Part shown: positions 11,011 through 22,605 of the stretch, piece after piece
How the letters are laid out: each line of letters begins with the position of its first letter
Numbering within the stretch: position 1 is the first letter of the stretch
Assembly: GCA_036023115.1 (NCBI GenBank)
Contig: JAYKKT010000059.1
Coordinates: 4,387,501 to 4,451,500, forward strand
Direction: 5' to 3'
DNA length: 64,000 nt
From: Brasenia schreberi
Taxonomy: Eukaryota; Streptophyta; Magnoliopsida; Nymphaeales; Cabombaceae
Position numbers and translations under genes: made by a program
Notes under the pieces: model-generated
The model's database searches: none
Told to the model about the DNA's origin: nothing
The model's input: the letters and a program-made list of their open reading frames with translations, nothing else

Positions 11011-14000
11011 ATGAACGAGAGAGAAAAGAACGAGGGTCGGTTCCATATCCTCCAACCCAGCCGCGATCTCGAGTCGAATTGGGCCCTTGACGTTGCGAAG
11101 CAACTAGAAAAGTATCTACTCGAGATCTGTTCCTCCGGCAAGGCGGGTGATGGTGGCCCACCGGCCATCAACTTTGCTGAAGGTTGGGACTCGTTTGGTT
11201 CTTTTCGCTGTGATTTATATTTTTGTGATTTGTTTCTTCTCAGGTATGGTCTTAAGAATTGATGGCGGTTTCTTTTGCAGCTGCTTTGCTTGTGCAAGGT
11301 TCGACCCAAATATACAGCAGGAAGGTGGAGTTCCTATATACGCTTGTTCTACAAGCACTCGAATTCATTTCCCAGAAGAGGTCAATCATCTCTTTATGTT
11401 CTTTCTTGTTATTTTTGTTTCGCTCATTCTGATGGTTGAAACTCGACCGATTTAGTACCACTTTTGCGTTAGATTTAAATCCTGCTGCTTTACTTTCTTC
11501 TTCTTTTGTTAGAATCATGGTGCTTGTTAAAGTTATGAATGATATATTTTACATGCTACCATCAATATAATGTTTCCTTTTGTGCAACAACGTGGAATCT
11601 ATTGCAGCTGGGTTGATTCCCCATGGTGTGGAAGATAGTCTCTTGTTCTGTTTTTTTGGATTCAGGACGTGTGCATTTACCAAAAACATTAGTTCTTTAA
11701 ATTTTTGAGTTACCCTTGTTCCTCGAACCTTAACGATGCACTCCCCGAACATTGTCAATTTGAAAGCAGCTCATGCTATTTTTTGAGATGCCTAAGCTAA
11801 AAAGATAGCTCATGTCATGTAATTGTGACATTCAAGTAGCTTGAGCTTAAATTGTTAAGATTATGTTGGCCATTCATATGTAGTTCCATTGATACAATTC
11901 AAGAGTTTGTGCAAAACTAGAAATAGCATAGACTATATAAGTGGTAAAACCGTAAAACTGGGGAAAGTAGAAACAGCGTGCACTGTGTTGGTGTCATTAT
12001 ACCTCTAGAAGTAGAAAGAATTGCAAATTTGCCACTTGAAATCCTAGAAATTCATCAGGAGTTGAAACAGATCAGCAAGCACATAGATTTAAGTTTGTTG
12101 TTTAAGATAGGTATTAAAACCAGTACTCCCAGTGGATGGCCAATGATCCAAACAAACAAACAAAGATGGGTTGCTAACATAGAACTCTTACCACTTGAGT
12201 TGATGGAATAGCATCCCAAGCTCTGTATGTGTGTGTAGAGAGAGAGAGAAGCAACAACAAACTTATGAATGATTTTTGTGGTTTATAACATTAACTTACA
12301 ATCCTCCTTTGTGGTTGATAACATTAACTTACAATCTAAGCTACTACCTGAATGAATGCTCTTGATCATTTCATTACATAAAGGGGGTAATGTCTAATAA
12401 TCCACAAAGGATGGTGGTTTATATATACATATATGTATGTATGTATGTATGTATGTATAACTTACTATGTAAACTATGAATGATTTTTTTGGATCATTCT
12501 TTAAATAAGGGAGACACTAATTGATAGGATAAACAATTAAACCAGCATTTCTGGAGTCATTTGTTGACATGGAGAAACACACCTCTGAAGCAAGATGCAA
12601 CTCTAATTTAGTGTGTATCAGGAAGCAATCCTCTTGAAGGGAAGTGCACTTTTCCCACTTCCACATTGTTTCCACTGTGGTTCCTCATGCTCTTGCCCTT
12701 TTCTTCGGTGGTCGTGTTTTTTTCATGTCAACATGAGGTGTGATCCTAAACATGTGCTTGTGAGTCATAGGTTACTTTATTGCGAAAAGAGGTTTGTGTA
12801 AATCTTTTTTCATGCTTATGCTTCATCTTGCGACATTTTAAGTGAACTGAGTTAGCAGATTGTGAGGTAGTTGGAGTATGTTGGGTAAGTATATTTCAAT
12901 TGTTGATGGCATCTTATTTTTTTGGATTTCTGCACAGTCAAGATATTCAAGAAAAGAGTTCAATTCAGCCTGATGGAACTGATGCTGATGCAATAGTTGA
13001 TGATGATCATGAAGATTTTTTGAGCTTGGATGACATAGAGGGTAAGTGCCTTATGCCAGTTGAGAATTTCCCTTTTTCCTTTTGTTAAATCCAATATGGC
13101 TTGATATTTCACATTTGGCAGTTGAAGCCAACATTGACTTGGATGATGACTTAAACAAAGATGATATTTCATTTAGTCGTTCAGCCAAGCCACCAGCCAG
13201 CTTGCTTGTGTTGGAAGGGGATTGTTTGGATGCTACAGGTGACACAGGAGAGTTGGCATCTTATCAGGTAGTTTGATTTTGTGCTTGGGAGTTGTTCTTA
13301 ACTTTACAACTTAAGTAGTTTAAACTTGGTTGCAGATGGTCACCAGCAGTCTTCATCGGGATTTTCTTCTACTGGATCCTTGTGATGCAGAGGCTGTCGA
13401 TGATTTTCTGAAGGCTAATGTATGTCTGAGTGCACAAGTTTTGAATCAACGAGGTAGCTCAACAAGGTCCAAGTTACACAGAAGTTTCTTTCAATCTCCA
13501 TCAGCAAGATCTGGGACAGCACAGAAATCAGGGCTTGGAAAATGTCAGGATGGTGAGACGATAAGTGCTATGGAAGGCAACTGTAATTTTGAAATGCATA
13601 ACAATATTGGACCTGAACCCGAACCTAGTCATGATCTTCCTGATGATACACATGCTGAAGAAAACATATCAGTAGGTGGTTTTGAGTTAGAAGAAGATTC
13701 AGATGATGATCCATGGGCTCCATTGAATCCCCATGAGTCAGGAACATTGAAAATCAAACCGTTCAAAAGAGGTGCCCTTACATCCTGATCTTTAATATAA
13801 ATGCTCTCTTGCTATATCTTACATGACATTGGATCTTGAACCTGCAACTTGCATTGCTCTCCAGTGAACTTCAGGTCACGATTGAAGTCCTGTCCAAAGC
13901 AAAATACTGCTTTTGCACGTTTTCCTCCTGCGAGATTGCATGTAATGGTAAGTCCAGAGTTTGCAGATGCAATAGATGCTGTGGAAAGAATGCGGACAAC

Positions 14001-17000
14001 TCAATCTCTTCTCCCTTATCAGAAGGTCTGCCTTGGGCTACTACTTATGCTTGTAGTTTACTCTTCCAGGGTTTATTGACAGTGGTATATTGCTTGCTTG
14101 TTGCAGCTTAGACAGTCTCTTCTTTCTGGTACACATGGTTGTGTTGCTGATCCTAGTAACAGCAATGAAGATTATGATTGTGTCAATGATCTGAATGATT
14201 TTGAGGAGGATTGTGCTGGTTTGTTTCATGACAATTATATGGATATGGATCCTCCTGCATTTTCTGGAGCGGTGAGCTTGCTGAAACTTGATTTGCCAAA
14301 TGATGTGTACCTATGAGCACTAATTTGCTTTGTAACGTATTCTAGGATGATACTGGTGGGACAAACCATAATGATGTCAACGTTAATGAAGATCAAAATG
14401 TCACTACAGACCTTGAACGACTGTGCCAATCTCATCTGGTAAGCTTGAACATTTGTTTGGACAAATGTGTTCGGGTAATAGGGTAGTGCCTACTGTTGCC
14501 ATATCCCACAATGGTAGTTGACAGTCATATGCTGAAATGCAGTACTTTTAATATCTAATATCTCAACTAGTCTGATGTCTCCTTTTTCAGGTATAAACAG
14601 TATTCTTGAGTACATCTTGCGTTTGGATAAATGATAACATTAGCCTTTCTACTTATCCATATCTATGATCTGTTTACCTTGTAAGCTTTTCTTGGTTAGC
14701 ACATGGAACCTTAAGAACCTAAGGAAAAAGAATGCATGTCTTGCAAACAAGAAAAGTTCTGATACCCATCCATGTATACATACATATCAAGTTGGTATAG
14801 TTTATAGACCTTGATAAATGTCCATCAAATTGAAAGGGATACATATCAAGTTGCCCGACCCACGTTAGCCCTTGGTTAGGTCCTGCCCTGGCCATCCAGT
14901 TAACCGTTGGAGAGCCCTATTCCCCAACGGCTAGTTAATATAGCCATTGGAGAGATATGCTCCCCAACAAGGCATTCAACTAAATTGATCTATAAATAGA
15001 GCCTCAATTAATAAACACATAAGTTGTCTTGCACAACCTTTTGATTCATGATTTGACTCTCTCTCTTGACTCTTGACTCTTGACTCTTGTTGTATTCTTG
15101 ACTTCAGATATCCATATCTGGATGCCTTTATATCTTGACGATTTCACCAACATATCGACGTTTTGCGACTTGGCCGATTCAACATTCAAGCATCAACAAA
15201 TATTTACAAACATAACCCATAATTTTTTAAAGTATAGATAATTTTTCTTAGTTTGAGCCCATGTTTAGTTTTAATTCGTTAGACGGAAACTAAAACCTTT
15301 GTCTTCCACAACAACAACAACAACTAAACCTTTTCCCATACTAGATGGAGTCAGCTACATGGATTCTTTGTTTCCACATAGCCCTATCATGTGCCATGTT
15401 AGCAGCTAACTCACAATAAGCTATATCATTCTTTATTGTTTCTTTCCATGTCAAGAAATTAAAAAAATCAACAAACACTCTTACTAGTAATGAAGAGCAG
15501 TTCACTAAATCCAAGCTTCCTTGGCATGCTTCCCGAGACAGTACAACTCCCTTCATTTGGCTCTCATACCATATAATTAAATTAATGCTTGAATTGCTTC
15601 ACAATGACCTTGATGGTTCCCACAAAGTATCTCTAACACTTCACAATTCAGTCCACAAATGAGAAACACAACACAACTGAAAAACACAGCTTTATTTCTT
15701 CATAGTAGCCTCAAAAGCCATACTTATTACACAGCAATAATTTGCTTTTATAGAGGGACACATTTGAGAGAGAGCAGCAAAACAGGAGCAGTAAACAGCC
15801 ACCCATTGGGCTGGCTGTCTGTCCCCAACCACTAGTTGGGAGACTGTCCAATGGCTAGTAATACTAGCCGTTGGAGTGCCAGGGCCAGCAATGGCCCTGG
15901 CAGTCCTGTCCCTTGTGGCCTGGTCCCAGCACACTAACAGGGCCCCTATTGGCCCTGGTCCTATTACATGTTTTAACATAATCTTGATAAGACACAAACT
16001 TTTAAAAGATTCATGGATCAGCTTTTAGCACTTTGATTTTGTGCTGTCGCCAAGCTGTGGTCTCAATACAATACTTTGTGCTATGCGGAAACACAGAGAC
16101 GTATTGATGGGCATAGCATGATAGCAAAACCATTATCATAAGTGGTCACAATCATCTTTTTCTTGGAATGATATTCCAGCAGCATAAGATTTAAGCTTCA
16201 TCTTTGGTTCGGTTCTTTGTTTTAAACTTCTATTTTGACGTGCTTTCATAGTTTTTCTATTTAAGGATGTCGACTAACAATTTGTTTCATTTTGTATGAA
16301 GGATGCTCTCCTGGCCACCTTGGCTGAAGCTGAAAAGCAGACAGAATTAGCTGCCAATGTTTCTACATGGAAACAGAGAATAGAACATAGTTTGGAAGAG
16401 CAGGTATTTTTCCTATATGTCGGCGTCCTTGTTTTAATCAAACCTTGTTCAAAGTATGATATTTGGTGATGCTTTCTCTTTGGCAAACAGGACAAACACC
16501 CTCCGTTTGACATTCATGAATATGGTGAGCGCATCATGGTCAAATTGTCGCTGGAAACAGATTGCAGGGGCAGCAGGTCGTCCTTCAGTGACTTGGTAGG
16601 CGGTCAACCAAAGTACGAAGTTGCTCGAACATTCTCTGCACTCCTTCAGTTGGTAATTCCCTTATGCTAAGCACATTAATAACATAATCTTTAACTTGTT
16701 TATTGCTATAATTTTTGTTTTGGTGTTAATGTGACTTATTCCTTTTCAGGTGAACAATGGCAATGTTTCTCTAGATAGAGGAAAGTCAGGCAGTGAACCT
16801 AATTGTTTCACGGAAACAAATCCTTTTTATGTGAACCTTATCTCTAACAACAGAAGGCATGAAGAAATGTTGAAGTATAGAGCCCCTTCACTGGGTGGAA
16901 AATGCCACACAATGAAGAAAAGAACAAGTTCTCCGAAGAAAATTGTAGATGATCAGTGTCAGCTGGAGAATGAGATTCCGTCAACGTTACTAACATCCCC

Positions 17001-17121
17001 AAGCAAATTATCTCCTAGTGGCAAGCTTTCTAAATCTGGGAAAAAATGGGGCATCAGATGTACGCCGGAAGGCAAGAGAAGACGCAGAAATCGGTTAACA
17101 AGATTGACTGAGCCTGTCTAA
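11011..17121 (+). CDS. CAPH2: Condensin-2 complex subunit H2 (CAP-H2), 11 exons
   Basis: Kleisin-type subunit of condensin II, which compacts and organises chromosomes in the nucleus. Exons: 11011-11182, 11281-11380, 12938-13041, 13122-13267, 13336-13771, 13865-14025, 14107-14271, 14346-14438, 16302-16403, 16491-16652, 16750-17121. All junctions are GT-AG and in phase, giving 670 codons plus stop, about the usual plant length. The N-terminal H2 domain shows [20 protein letters not shown] and then [20 protein letters not shown]. The middle is acidic ([26 protein letters not shown]). The C-terminal domain shows [20 protein letters not shown] and [11 protein letters not shown]. The extreme C-terminus is basic (KRRRRNR). 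The start is the first ATG of exon 1, directly before the conserved block. Intron 8 (14439-16301) is loaded with retroelements. The ORF is intact. Confidence 0.93.
12275..12335. repeat. Tandem duplication of about 28 bp in CAP-H2 intron 2
   Basis: The segment ttgtggtttataacattaac (continuing to 12302) is repeated with one change 33 bp later. Intron 2 (11381-12937) otherwise shows nothing I recognise apart from a short GA tract near 12240 and a TATG microsatellite near 12430-12460. Confidence 0.75.
14852..15208 (+). mobile_element. Ty1-copia-type solo LTR in CAP-H2 intron 8
   Basis: It begins TGCCCGACC and ends near tatttaca. Inside are a palindromic U3 motif (ccaacggctagt ... atagccattgg), a TATA-like ctataaatagag at about 14990, and a run of tcttgactcttgactc repeats. 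The U3 motif is shared with LTRs at 15575-15978, 45304-45687 and 51080. No internal region follows and I found no clear 5-bp target duplication, so the ends are approximate. Confidence 0.7.
15307..15448 (-). mobile_element. RTE LINE 3'-end fragment
   Basis: Minus-strand 3' terminus with tail, about 140 bp, encoding [20 protein letters not shown] and the terminal RIHVADSI stop. It directly abuts the truncated copia leader at 15449. It lies within CAP-H2 intron 8. Confidence 0.88.
15449..15978 (-). mobile_element. Ty1-copia 5' LTR plus leader, truncated
   Basis: Read on the minus strand, the LTR starts TGTTAAAACATG at 15978 and runs to about 15575. It is followed at once by tggtatgagagcc (15573-15561), a good match to the initiator-Met tRNA primer binding site of copia elements. 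About 120 bp of leader remains before the LINE fragment. This is therefore one element end, not a solo LTR. U3 contains the strong palindrome described in the findings. Confidence 0.8.
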
Positions 17122-17343
17122 CTTATCTAATGCGAGAACAATTTGTTGTACTATTGAAACTGATAACATAACTTGTTAATCTTAGTTATTTCTTGATTTT
17201 CTTGCCCAAAGAAAAGTGTTCATGATTGTCATGAAATTGTTACATCAACCCTTTCAGAGTTCAGTTACAGGACACATTGTACAACCTTGAGCACAGAAGA
17301 CAAATCCACATAAACCATATAAAGGAAAGTACTTTTGATGAGT

Positions 17344-17877
17344 TCAACCAAGAAGCTTAGTGATGGCTAGTGCGTTACTACACATCTTGGACAACACCGC
17401 GTTTCTGTGCTCTAATGGAGAGCTTATCTTTTTATCCTTGAATCCGTTCTCGCACGTCTGAATATCAGCCATTGCTGCAGTCACCCAAGTGTTGATATTG
17501 CTGTATTGTTTGGAACTGAATGCGGCAATGGAATCAGTTAGCTGATCGACCACATCCTGGTACTCCTCTGCACAGTCGCTGAAGCACTGTTGCAAAACCG
17601 GATCCGCAGTCGAGTTCTGTAAGTGGTTGACGTGCATGTAAGTATCCTTAGCATGATCCGAGCTCACCTTAACAGATAGAATGGCAAGGTTGGTGAGGTC
17701 TGCGGTCTTGCTGGTTGAGTCTGAGCCCAGGGTAGAGAGGCATATATCGCGATAGATGGTGTGGTTGCAGACCTGATGAAGCAAGTCAGTGTCGTCGTTG
17801 GATTGAGATTCAGAAATTGTGACAGTATAAGATAGAACAAGGAGAACAGAGGAGAGGAGGAGATGAAATTTGGCCAT
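17344..17877 (-). CDS. PMEI/invertase-inhibitor-like secreted protein
   Basis: A single-exon gene of 177 codons. The first 24 or so residues (MAKFHLLLSSVLLVLSYTVT) form a signal peptide for the secretory pathway and apoplast. The mature part fits the plant invertase/pectin methylesterase inhibitor fold, a four-helix bundle. The N-terminal hairpin has Cys37 and Cys46 (CNHTIYRDIC), the core has Cys102 in CAEEYQDVVDQL, and Cys142 sits in IQTCENGF. These are the usual two disulfide pairs. Cys98 and Cys166 are extra. Family members block either pectin methylesterase or acid invertase by covering the active site; sequence alone does not say which. The length is typical, the ORF is intact, and it lies tail-to-tail with CAP-H2. 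Confidence 0.92.
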   Translation of the reverse strand: MAKFHLLLSSVLLVLSYTVTISESQSNDDTDLLHQVCNHTIYRDICLSTLGSDSTSKTADLTNLAILSVKVSSDHAKDTYMHVNHLQNSTADPVLQQCFSDCAEEYQDVVDQLTDSIAAFSSKQYSNINTWVTAAMADIQTCENGFKDKKISSPLEHRNAVLSKMCSNALAITKLLG

Positions 17878-17943
17878 CTTTGTTCTCAGATGGCTTGTTC
17901 CCTATGGTTGCCTATTTGTAAGCTGGGCCTTCAGCAAATGAGT

Positions 17944-17952
17944 TCATATATG
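17944..17952 (-). promoter_or_regulatory. Candidate TATA box of the PMEI-like gene
   Basis: catatatga on the minus strand lies about 65 bp upstream of the ATG at 17877, a plausible spacing for a short leader. This rests on position only. Confidence 0.3.
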
Positions 17953-18835
17953 GCTGGTTTAAATTTATCAAATTTCTGTTGCATGCTAACTTTGGGGTAT
18001 TTTTAATAGTTGGCTTGAGGTGTTATGGACCTTGTGGGTGCACATAATGCGCTACTCCATTGAACTGTGTTTGACGTGGTCTCTTTCTTGTTTGTGGCTG
18101 TTGGTGTGTACAAGAAGGGGTAGAAAGACGTTGCCCCAGAATGTAACGGTTTGTTTCACACATTTGTAACTGTCATGCACATATGCATATGACGCTGATA
18201 TGATCCCTAACAGATTTCTCTTTTCTGATAAGGGACCCTCCATTTTTTTCCTGGAAGCTGGGAACGAGGCGAAGATGAGGTGCTTGACGCAATTAGGCAG
18301 ACTCCTACCAGATATGAACACGCCTTCGTGTGTCGAACTCTAGACCTTCGACTTGGAAGTTCTTTTGAGTTGACCCCTAAGCCAGGCGTCGAGAGTTGTG
18401 GCTCCTTGTGCAAAAGTTTTGAATGTTCCTAAATCTTGGGGCATTTTTTGCTAATAATCCTTAGGCATCACCTTCGGAAGGTGCCAAAGGAAGAACCACC
18501 TGCCAAGAAACCTGAGGCTTAGACTCTTTCCTTGATGGGGTCATGTGCAGATGAGTTTATAATTGCCCTTGCTACATGCAGATGTTGAGTATTGAACTCC
18601 TCACATAACACAGTTAGGTTCACATCACAGACAACGATTTGTTACATATATCACGCTTTTCTATACCTAAAACTGAAACCCCTCGGCTGACAACAGGATT
18701 AAGTGGTTACTTCTCTAATGTAAATTGGATTGGATGGCACAGAGTTTAGTTCATATGAAAAGTATCTCTATGGTACTCGATTAAATGATCCATAATGCAC
18801 ATGCCATCCAAATTTTAATTGCACATCAAGCGATA

Positions 18836-18930
18836 GGTCACTGGGCTAGGGGTTTGGCTCACAAGATAAAGGTTGTGAGTTCAATACCTGCGGTGTGTAT
18901 CTGGCTTCGGCCTCAAATTCAAGTGAGAAA
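18836..18930 (+). repeat. SINE-like repeat with tRNA B-box
   Basis: The element contains tgtgagttcaatacctg followed by atctggcttcggcctc, the same arrangement as at 8050-8155. Confidence 0.55.
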
Positions 18931-19374
18931 AAGGAAATAGGCAATTGATCGGAAAACCAAGTATTATGCAAATACCTTGTTAGCTGCAACAAGTAAGACT
19001 CAAAGAAAAAATACTACAAGAATGAGACATTGAGATTGAATACCTTACTACAACCCTTTAACAACAAACTGAAACTTGATCTACATCCCAATGTAAGACA
19101 ATGCAACATGTCATCTTCAACATATCTCCTGTATTTTATTTAACCAAGGAGAAGTAAGCCATGGCAGTTCCAAAACCTATTCTTCACTTGCGTAGAACCA
19201 TGACCCATCAGGAAGTGTTCATAACTATCCTTTCCTTTTGCAATGTGTTACATCATCCTATAATTTTACTTTATTGGTTTGAAATCCTTTTACGTTCTTT
19301 TTTTTTCAGTTGCTACAATGGAGAGGACGAAGCCAGGTATCCAATTCACTACCTTCATCTTGTGAGATAAGTCA

Positions 19375-19460
19375 AAGCCAGGAATGCATGTGCCAGGTAT
19401 CGAACTCATGACCTTGATCTTGTGAGACAAGTTCTCTGTCATGAGCAAACGCTCTGAGTG
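19375..19460 (-). repeat. SINE-like repeat with tRNA B-box, reverse orientation
   Basis: The minus strand reads aggtcatgagttcgatacct, a strong B-box match, within a tRNA-like context. A diverged second copy of the same motif lies just to its left (about 19335-19375). Confidence 0.5.
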
Positions 19461-20065
19461 CATCGTTTATGCTTTTATAGAAGGATACCTGACCATCAGG
19501 AGTTTCAATTTATCTTGCCAAAATCTTATACTTTGAACTTACCTTCATTTCCTAGAGAAATCATATGTTTTAAAAACTAAGCTGACTCAGAACCGGCAAG
19601 TTCATACTCTGCTCATCCAAGCTACGGGTCATACGTTGTCTAGCTTGGTTCAGCTCAAACAAGCAAACAAGCTAAATGACAAACATTGTTTTAGCTAAAG
19701 AACTACTCATGAACAACACCAGATCGGCTTGTTTGACCGATTAGACAGCCCTCATCGAAAATTTGCTTCTTGTGGTATTACGTGCATTAACATTCATGCT
19801 TACATTTCCATGATCTATTGGCAGAGAGAAAACCTTTAGCCCAACGACACAAGAACCTCATTTATGTAAAATTACAATATCCACTGCCCCAGAAATGACA
19901 AACTTAATAATAGGAGGCGTAAGGATTACATTTAAGGCTTTTATTGCTATCACTATTTGCTGCTATACACTACGCAGGACTCTTGAAGAGCAAAAATGGG
20001 AAACTCCAGAGCAACGACTCAGAACAATTACCTGAAAGTTAAAAATACCACGCATGAGTCATAGA

Positions 20066-20825
20066 CTAATCAGACGAACCAATCATCTTCTCCGGTACAA
20101 CCGATTCATCGAACTCTTCGGAGGTCAAGACGTTCAGCGCCAGTGCCGCTTCCTGCGGACAAAATAACCAGCTCGGATGAGGTCAAGAGCAGCATTTAGT
20201 TGAAGGAAATTACAACGAGCTAAAACAGGTTAGCAAAAGTCTTTGTTTCAAGAGAGTATACCTTAAGGGTGGTACCCTCCTTCTGAGCCTTCTTCGCAAC
20301 CGAGGACTGGGATTGCATGGAAACAAAACATATAAAAGGAAGCAGGTTGGGAAGAAACTTACAGGATTCAGAGCTGTAACAAGCATCAAAGACTGCGTTA
20401 AGACCAAGCCAATCAGTTGTGGGAAGAACGTTCATTCCATTCTGAATTAAAAGGACTTTTGTGCAAATAAAACAAAAACTGTGTACTTAACTAATCAATT
20501 GTATACCTCAAGTAAAAGCTTAGAGATCCTTTGCTTGTTAGCCTGAATGACTCTTACACAGTTCTTTTCAAAAGAGACTGCTGCATCACCAAGTAGCTGC
20601 AACGACTGCAAGTAGAGATTCCGTTTATTTGTGGGGATAAAGCACAGTAGTTCCACATGACGGCAAGTTAAAGAAATGGATGTGCTCCAGATGCCAAAAG
20701 TATTTCCCAGCAAACCGTCTAGTTCATACCCGAAGAAGTGCACTAGCAATCAATGGCTTGTACACATTGAGCTCAAAGTGACCATTAGAACCACCTACAG
20801 TGATTGCCAAATGATTTCTCATAAC
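20066..20825 (-). pseudogene. Fumarate hydratase, last five exons only
   Basis: Fumarase (class II, mitochondrial TCA cycle, fumarate to malate). Exons on the minus strand: 20825-20730 ([20 protein letters not shown]), 20605-20507 (LLGDAAVSFEKNCVR, QANKQRISKLL), 20392-20363 (SLMLVTALNP), 20306-20262 (SVAKKAQKEGTTLK), 20152-20066 (EAALALNVLTSEEFDESVVP then EKMIGSSD and stop). All introns are GT-AG and phases match. Only the C-terminal quarter is here. The expected upstream exons, including the signature-loop exon (SSIMPGKVNP type), are not visible before the repeats to the right. The exon at 20306 lacks about 21 bp that family members have at its start (the KIGYD region), and the usually invariant Gly after NCVR is Val. 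A truncated duplicate is most likely. A functional gene with a very long intron beyond the window's recognisable part is the alternative. Confidence 0.85.
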
Positions 20826-20990
20826 CTGAAAACATTTTGAACCTTAATTCAGTTAAAAGAAGATGCAAGTTGACATTTTCAACAACTCAGCTTCAGCTTC
20901 AGATTAGATGTTTTAACTTTACTAAGAATCCATCATGCAAGAGTGCTGATCTCTGATGTCTACAAGCAGCAAACCATGCGCAGCTAACAA

Positions 20991-21199
20991 GAACTAACTT
21001 ATGAAACTAATAGTCATGCAATCTAGGTATAACCGGAAAAGAACTCAGAAAAAATATTGCAATTAATCCTTCAAAGCCACCAACCACATCGAGACACAAA
21101 TTAATGCAATGCCAAAGTTTTATATTTATTGATGCCTTTGCACTGAAAAATGAATTCAGAACTAACTTATGAAATTAATAGTCATGCAATCTAGGTATA
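20991..21199. repeat. 41-bp direct repeat, two copies
   Basis: Copies at 20991-21031 and 21159-21199 start gaactaacttatgaaa and end tctaggtata, with one mismatch over 41 bp. They lie just upstream of the first remaining fumarase exon. Confidence 0.85.
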
Positions 21200-21631
21200 C
21201 GTTTATTTATTTGTTAGACTGGGTTTCATTCCTGAAATATTTGGACCATCGATGGGAGGAAGAAAGAGGGAGAGAGGGAGAGAGTGAGGCGATTTGGACT
21301 GAAATTTCCAACCCTAATTGGAGATGGAAGTATGAAAATATTAAACTTTATATCCAAATCCAGTTGTTAGTGGAATCACGATTTGGACACTAAGTTTGAA
21401 GAAAGGAGTTTGGTTTGATCAGATATCTAAACCCAGACCCATGCCATTGATAGCCAGGGCTGGTAAATGACCGACCCCTCGTTGTTCGGCGTAGTTTGGT
21501 TCGTGAAGCTGACCCGTGTTAGGTTTGTAATCTCATGAACTGAACTCGACGAGCCTCGTTAAGCTTAAGTATTTGGACAGGCACACCATCTCTTGGGCTG
21601 GCTTGCCATGCATTAGTTAGTTAGGTGCATG

Positions 21632-21801
21632 CAGTGGTGGATCTAGAAATTCTTTTGCGGTGGAGCCATTAGCCTTTAGAATAGTTTTTAGGTTGGGGCA
21701 AGCTTTGCATTATAGCTCATGGATCCCACTATGGTTTACAGACTTTCGAATTTTTGGGTGGGATGAGCACCCCACCTCAGCTCAATGTAGATCTGCCACT
21801 G
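21632..21801. mobile_element. MITE-like element with 14-bp terminal inverted repeats
   Basis: The left end cagtggtggatcta and the right end tagatctgccactg are inverted repeats with two mismatches bounding 170 bp. The flanks ggtgcatg and ggtgacag match at about five of eight positions, as an old 8-bp hAT-type target duplication might. No coding capacity. It ends right at the LINE fragment that follows. Confidence 0.6.
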
Positions 21802-21802
21802 G

Positions 21803-22147
21803 GTGACAGAAATAAAGATGTTGAGAGGGATGAGTTGCCATACAAGGAAAGACCGTATACAAAATGATGTTATTAGAAACAAATTAGGAGTGACACGATA
21901 GAAGATAAAATGAGAGAATATCGTTTAAGATGGTTTGAACATATAGAAAGAAGATCAAAAGAAGAACCTATAAAAATGTACAAAAATCTAGAGGACAACC
22001 ACAAAAGTGTTGGAAAGAAACAATAAAGAATGATATAACTTATTGTGAGTTAACTGCTAACATGACACATGATAGGGCTCTATGGAAACAAAGAATCCAT
22101 GTAGCCAACCCCGTCTACCATGGGAAAAGGTTTAGTTGTTGTTGCTG
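21803..22147 (+). mobile_element. RTE LINE 3'-end fragment
   Basis: Carries the C-terminal LINE segment (agaaataaagatgttgagag onward, then a decayed [20 protein letters not shown] block), the terminus with one substitution (accatgggaaaaggtttag) and a GTT tail. It has several frameshifts and no clear target-site duplication. Confidence 0.88.
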
Positions 22148-22324
22148 TATATATTAAAGTGAACTAAGTTGGTAGGCAGAAAGCAATTAATTGTTCAAAA
22201 CATTCAGTTGTAGAGTTCCGTTATGTAGCCCTTATAAGTTTGGCGAAAATATTGGCTTGAAAATCAAAATAATCGATAATACTTGACCTGACCTGTTTTT
22301 GTGGAATATAGTCATCGACACATT

Positions 22325-22430
22325 GCGCTTGCACCTCTACTGCATATTGTGCGTGAATCAGGAGTTCGAACCTAAGCCTAAGTCATCCAAACCCAGGACG
22401 CTCAGGTTCCTGCCATTTGTCTAACAAAAA
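22325..22430 (+). repeat. SINE-like fragment with B-box
   Basis: caggagttcgaacctaagcc is a good B-box match, with cattgcgcttgcacctctac upstream in the position of an A-box region. Weak assignment. Confidence 0.35.
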
Positions 22431-22566
22431 GGAAGGTCCACGATTCAACATGGAAGACAAGAGTGGCTGAAAAGCATCTCCACAGACCTTGATTCAATAT
22501 AAGTTTCAAATGGTACGAATATAATATATATAATAAAATGGTCACTTATACTCAATGCATATTGTA

Positions 22567-22605
22567 GGGCCCCGTCTAGTATGGGAAAAGGCCTAGTTGT
22601 TGTTG
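22567..22605 (+). mobile_element. 39-bp RTE LINE stub with perfect 20-bp TSD
   Basis: The insert gggccccgtctagtatggga (continuing aaaggcctag and a GTT tail) is only the last 39 bp of the RTE LINE. It is bounded by perfect copies of tatactcaatgcatattgta at 22547-22566 and 22606-22625. The duplication shows a separate insertion event, not a relic of a longer copy. Confidence 0.95.

Larger units (their letters stand above)
17953..20065. other. Intergenic, SINE-like fragments, no gene seen
   Basis: Contains the SINE-like repeats listed separately at 18836 and 19375. A minus-strand stretch at 18420-18240 also carries a B-box-like gagttcgacac. The remaining frames are short and without recognisable content. 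Confidence 0.5.
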
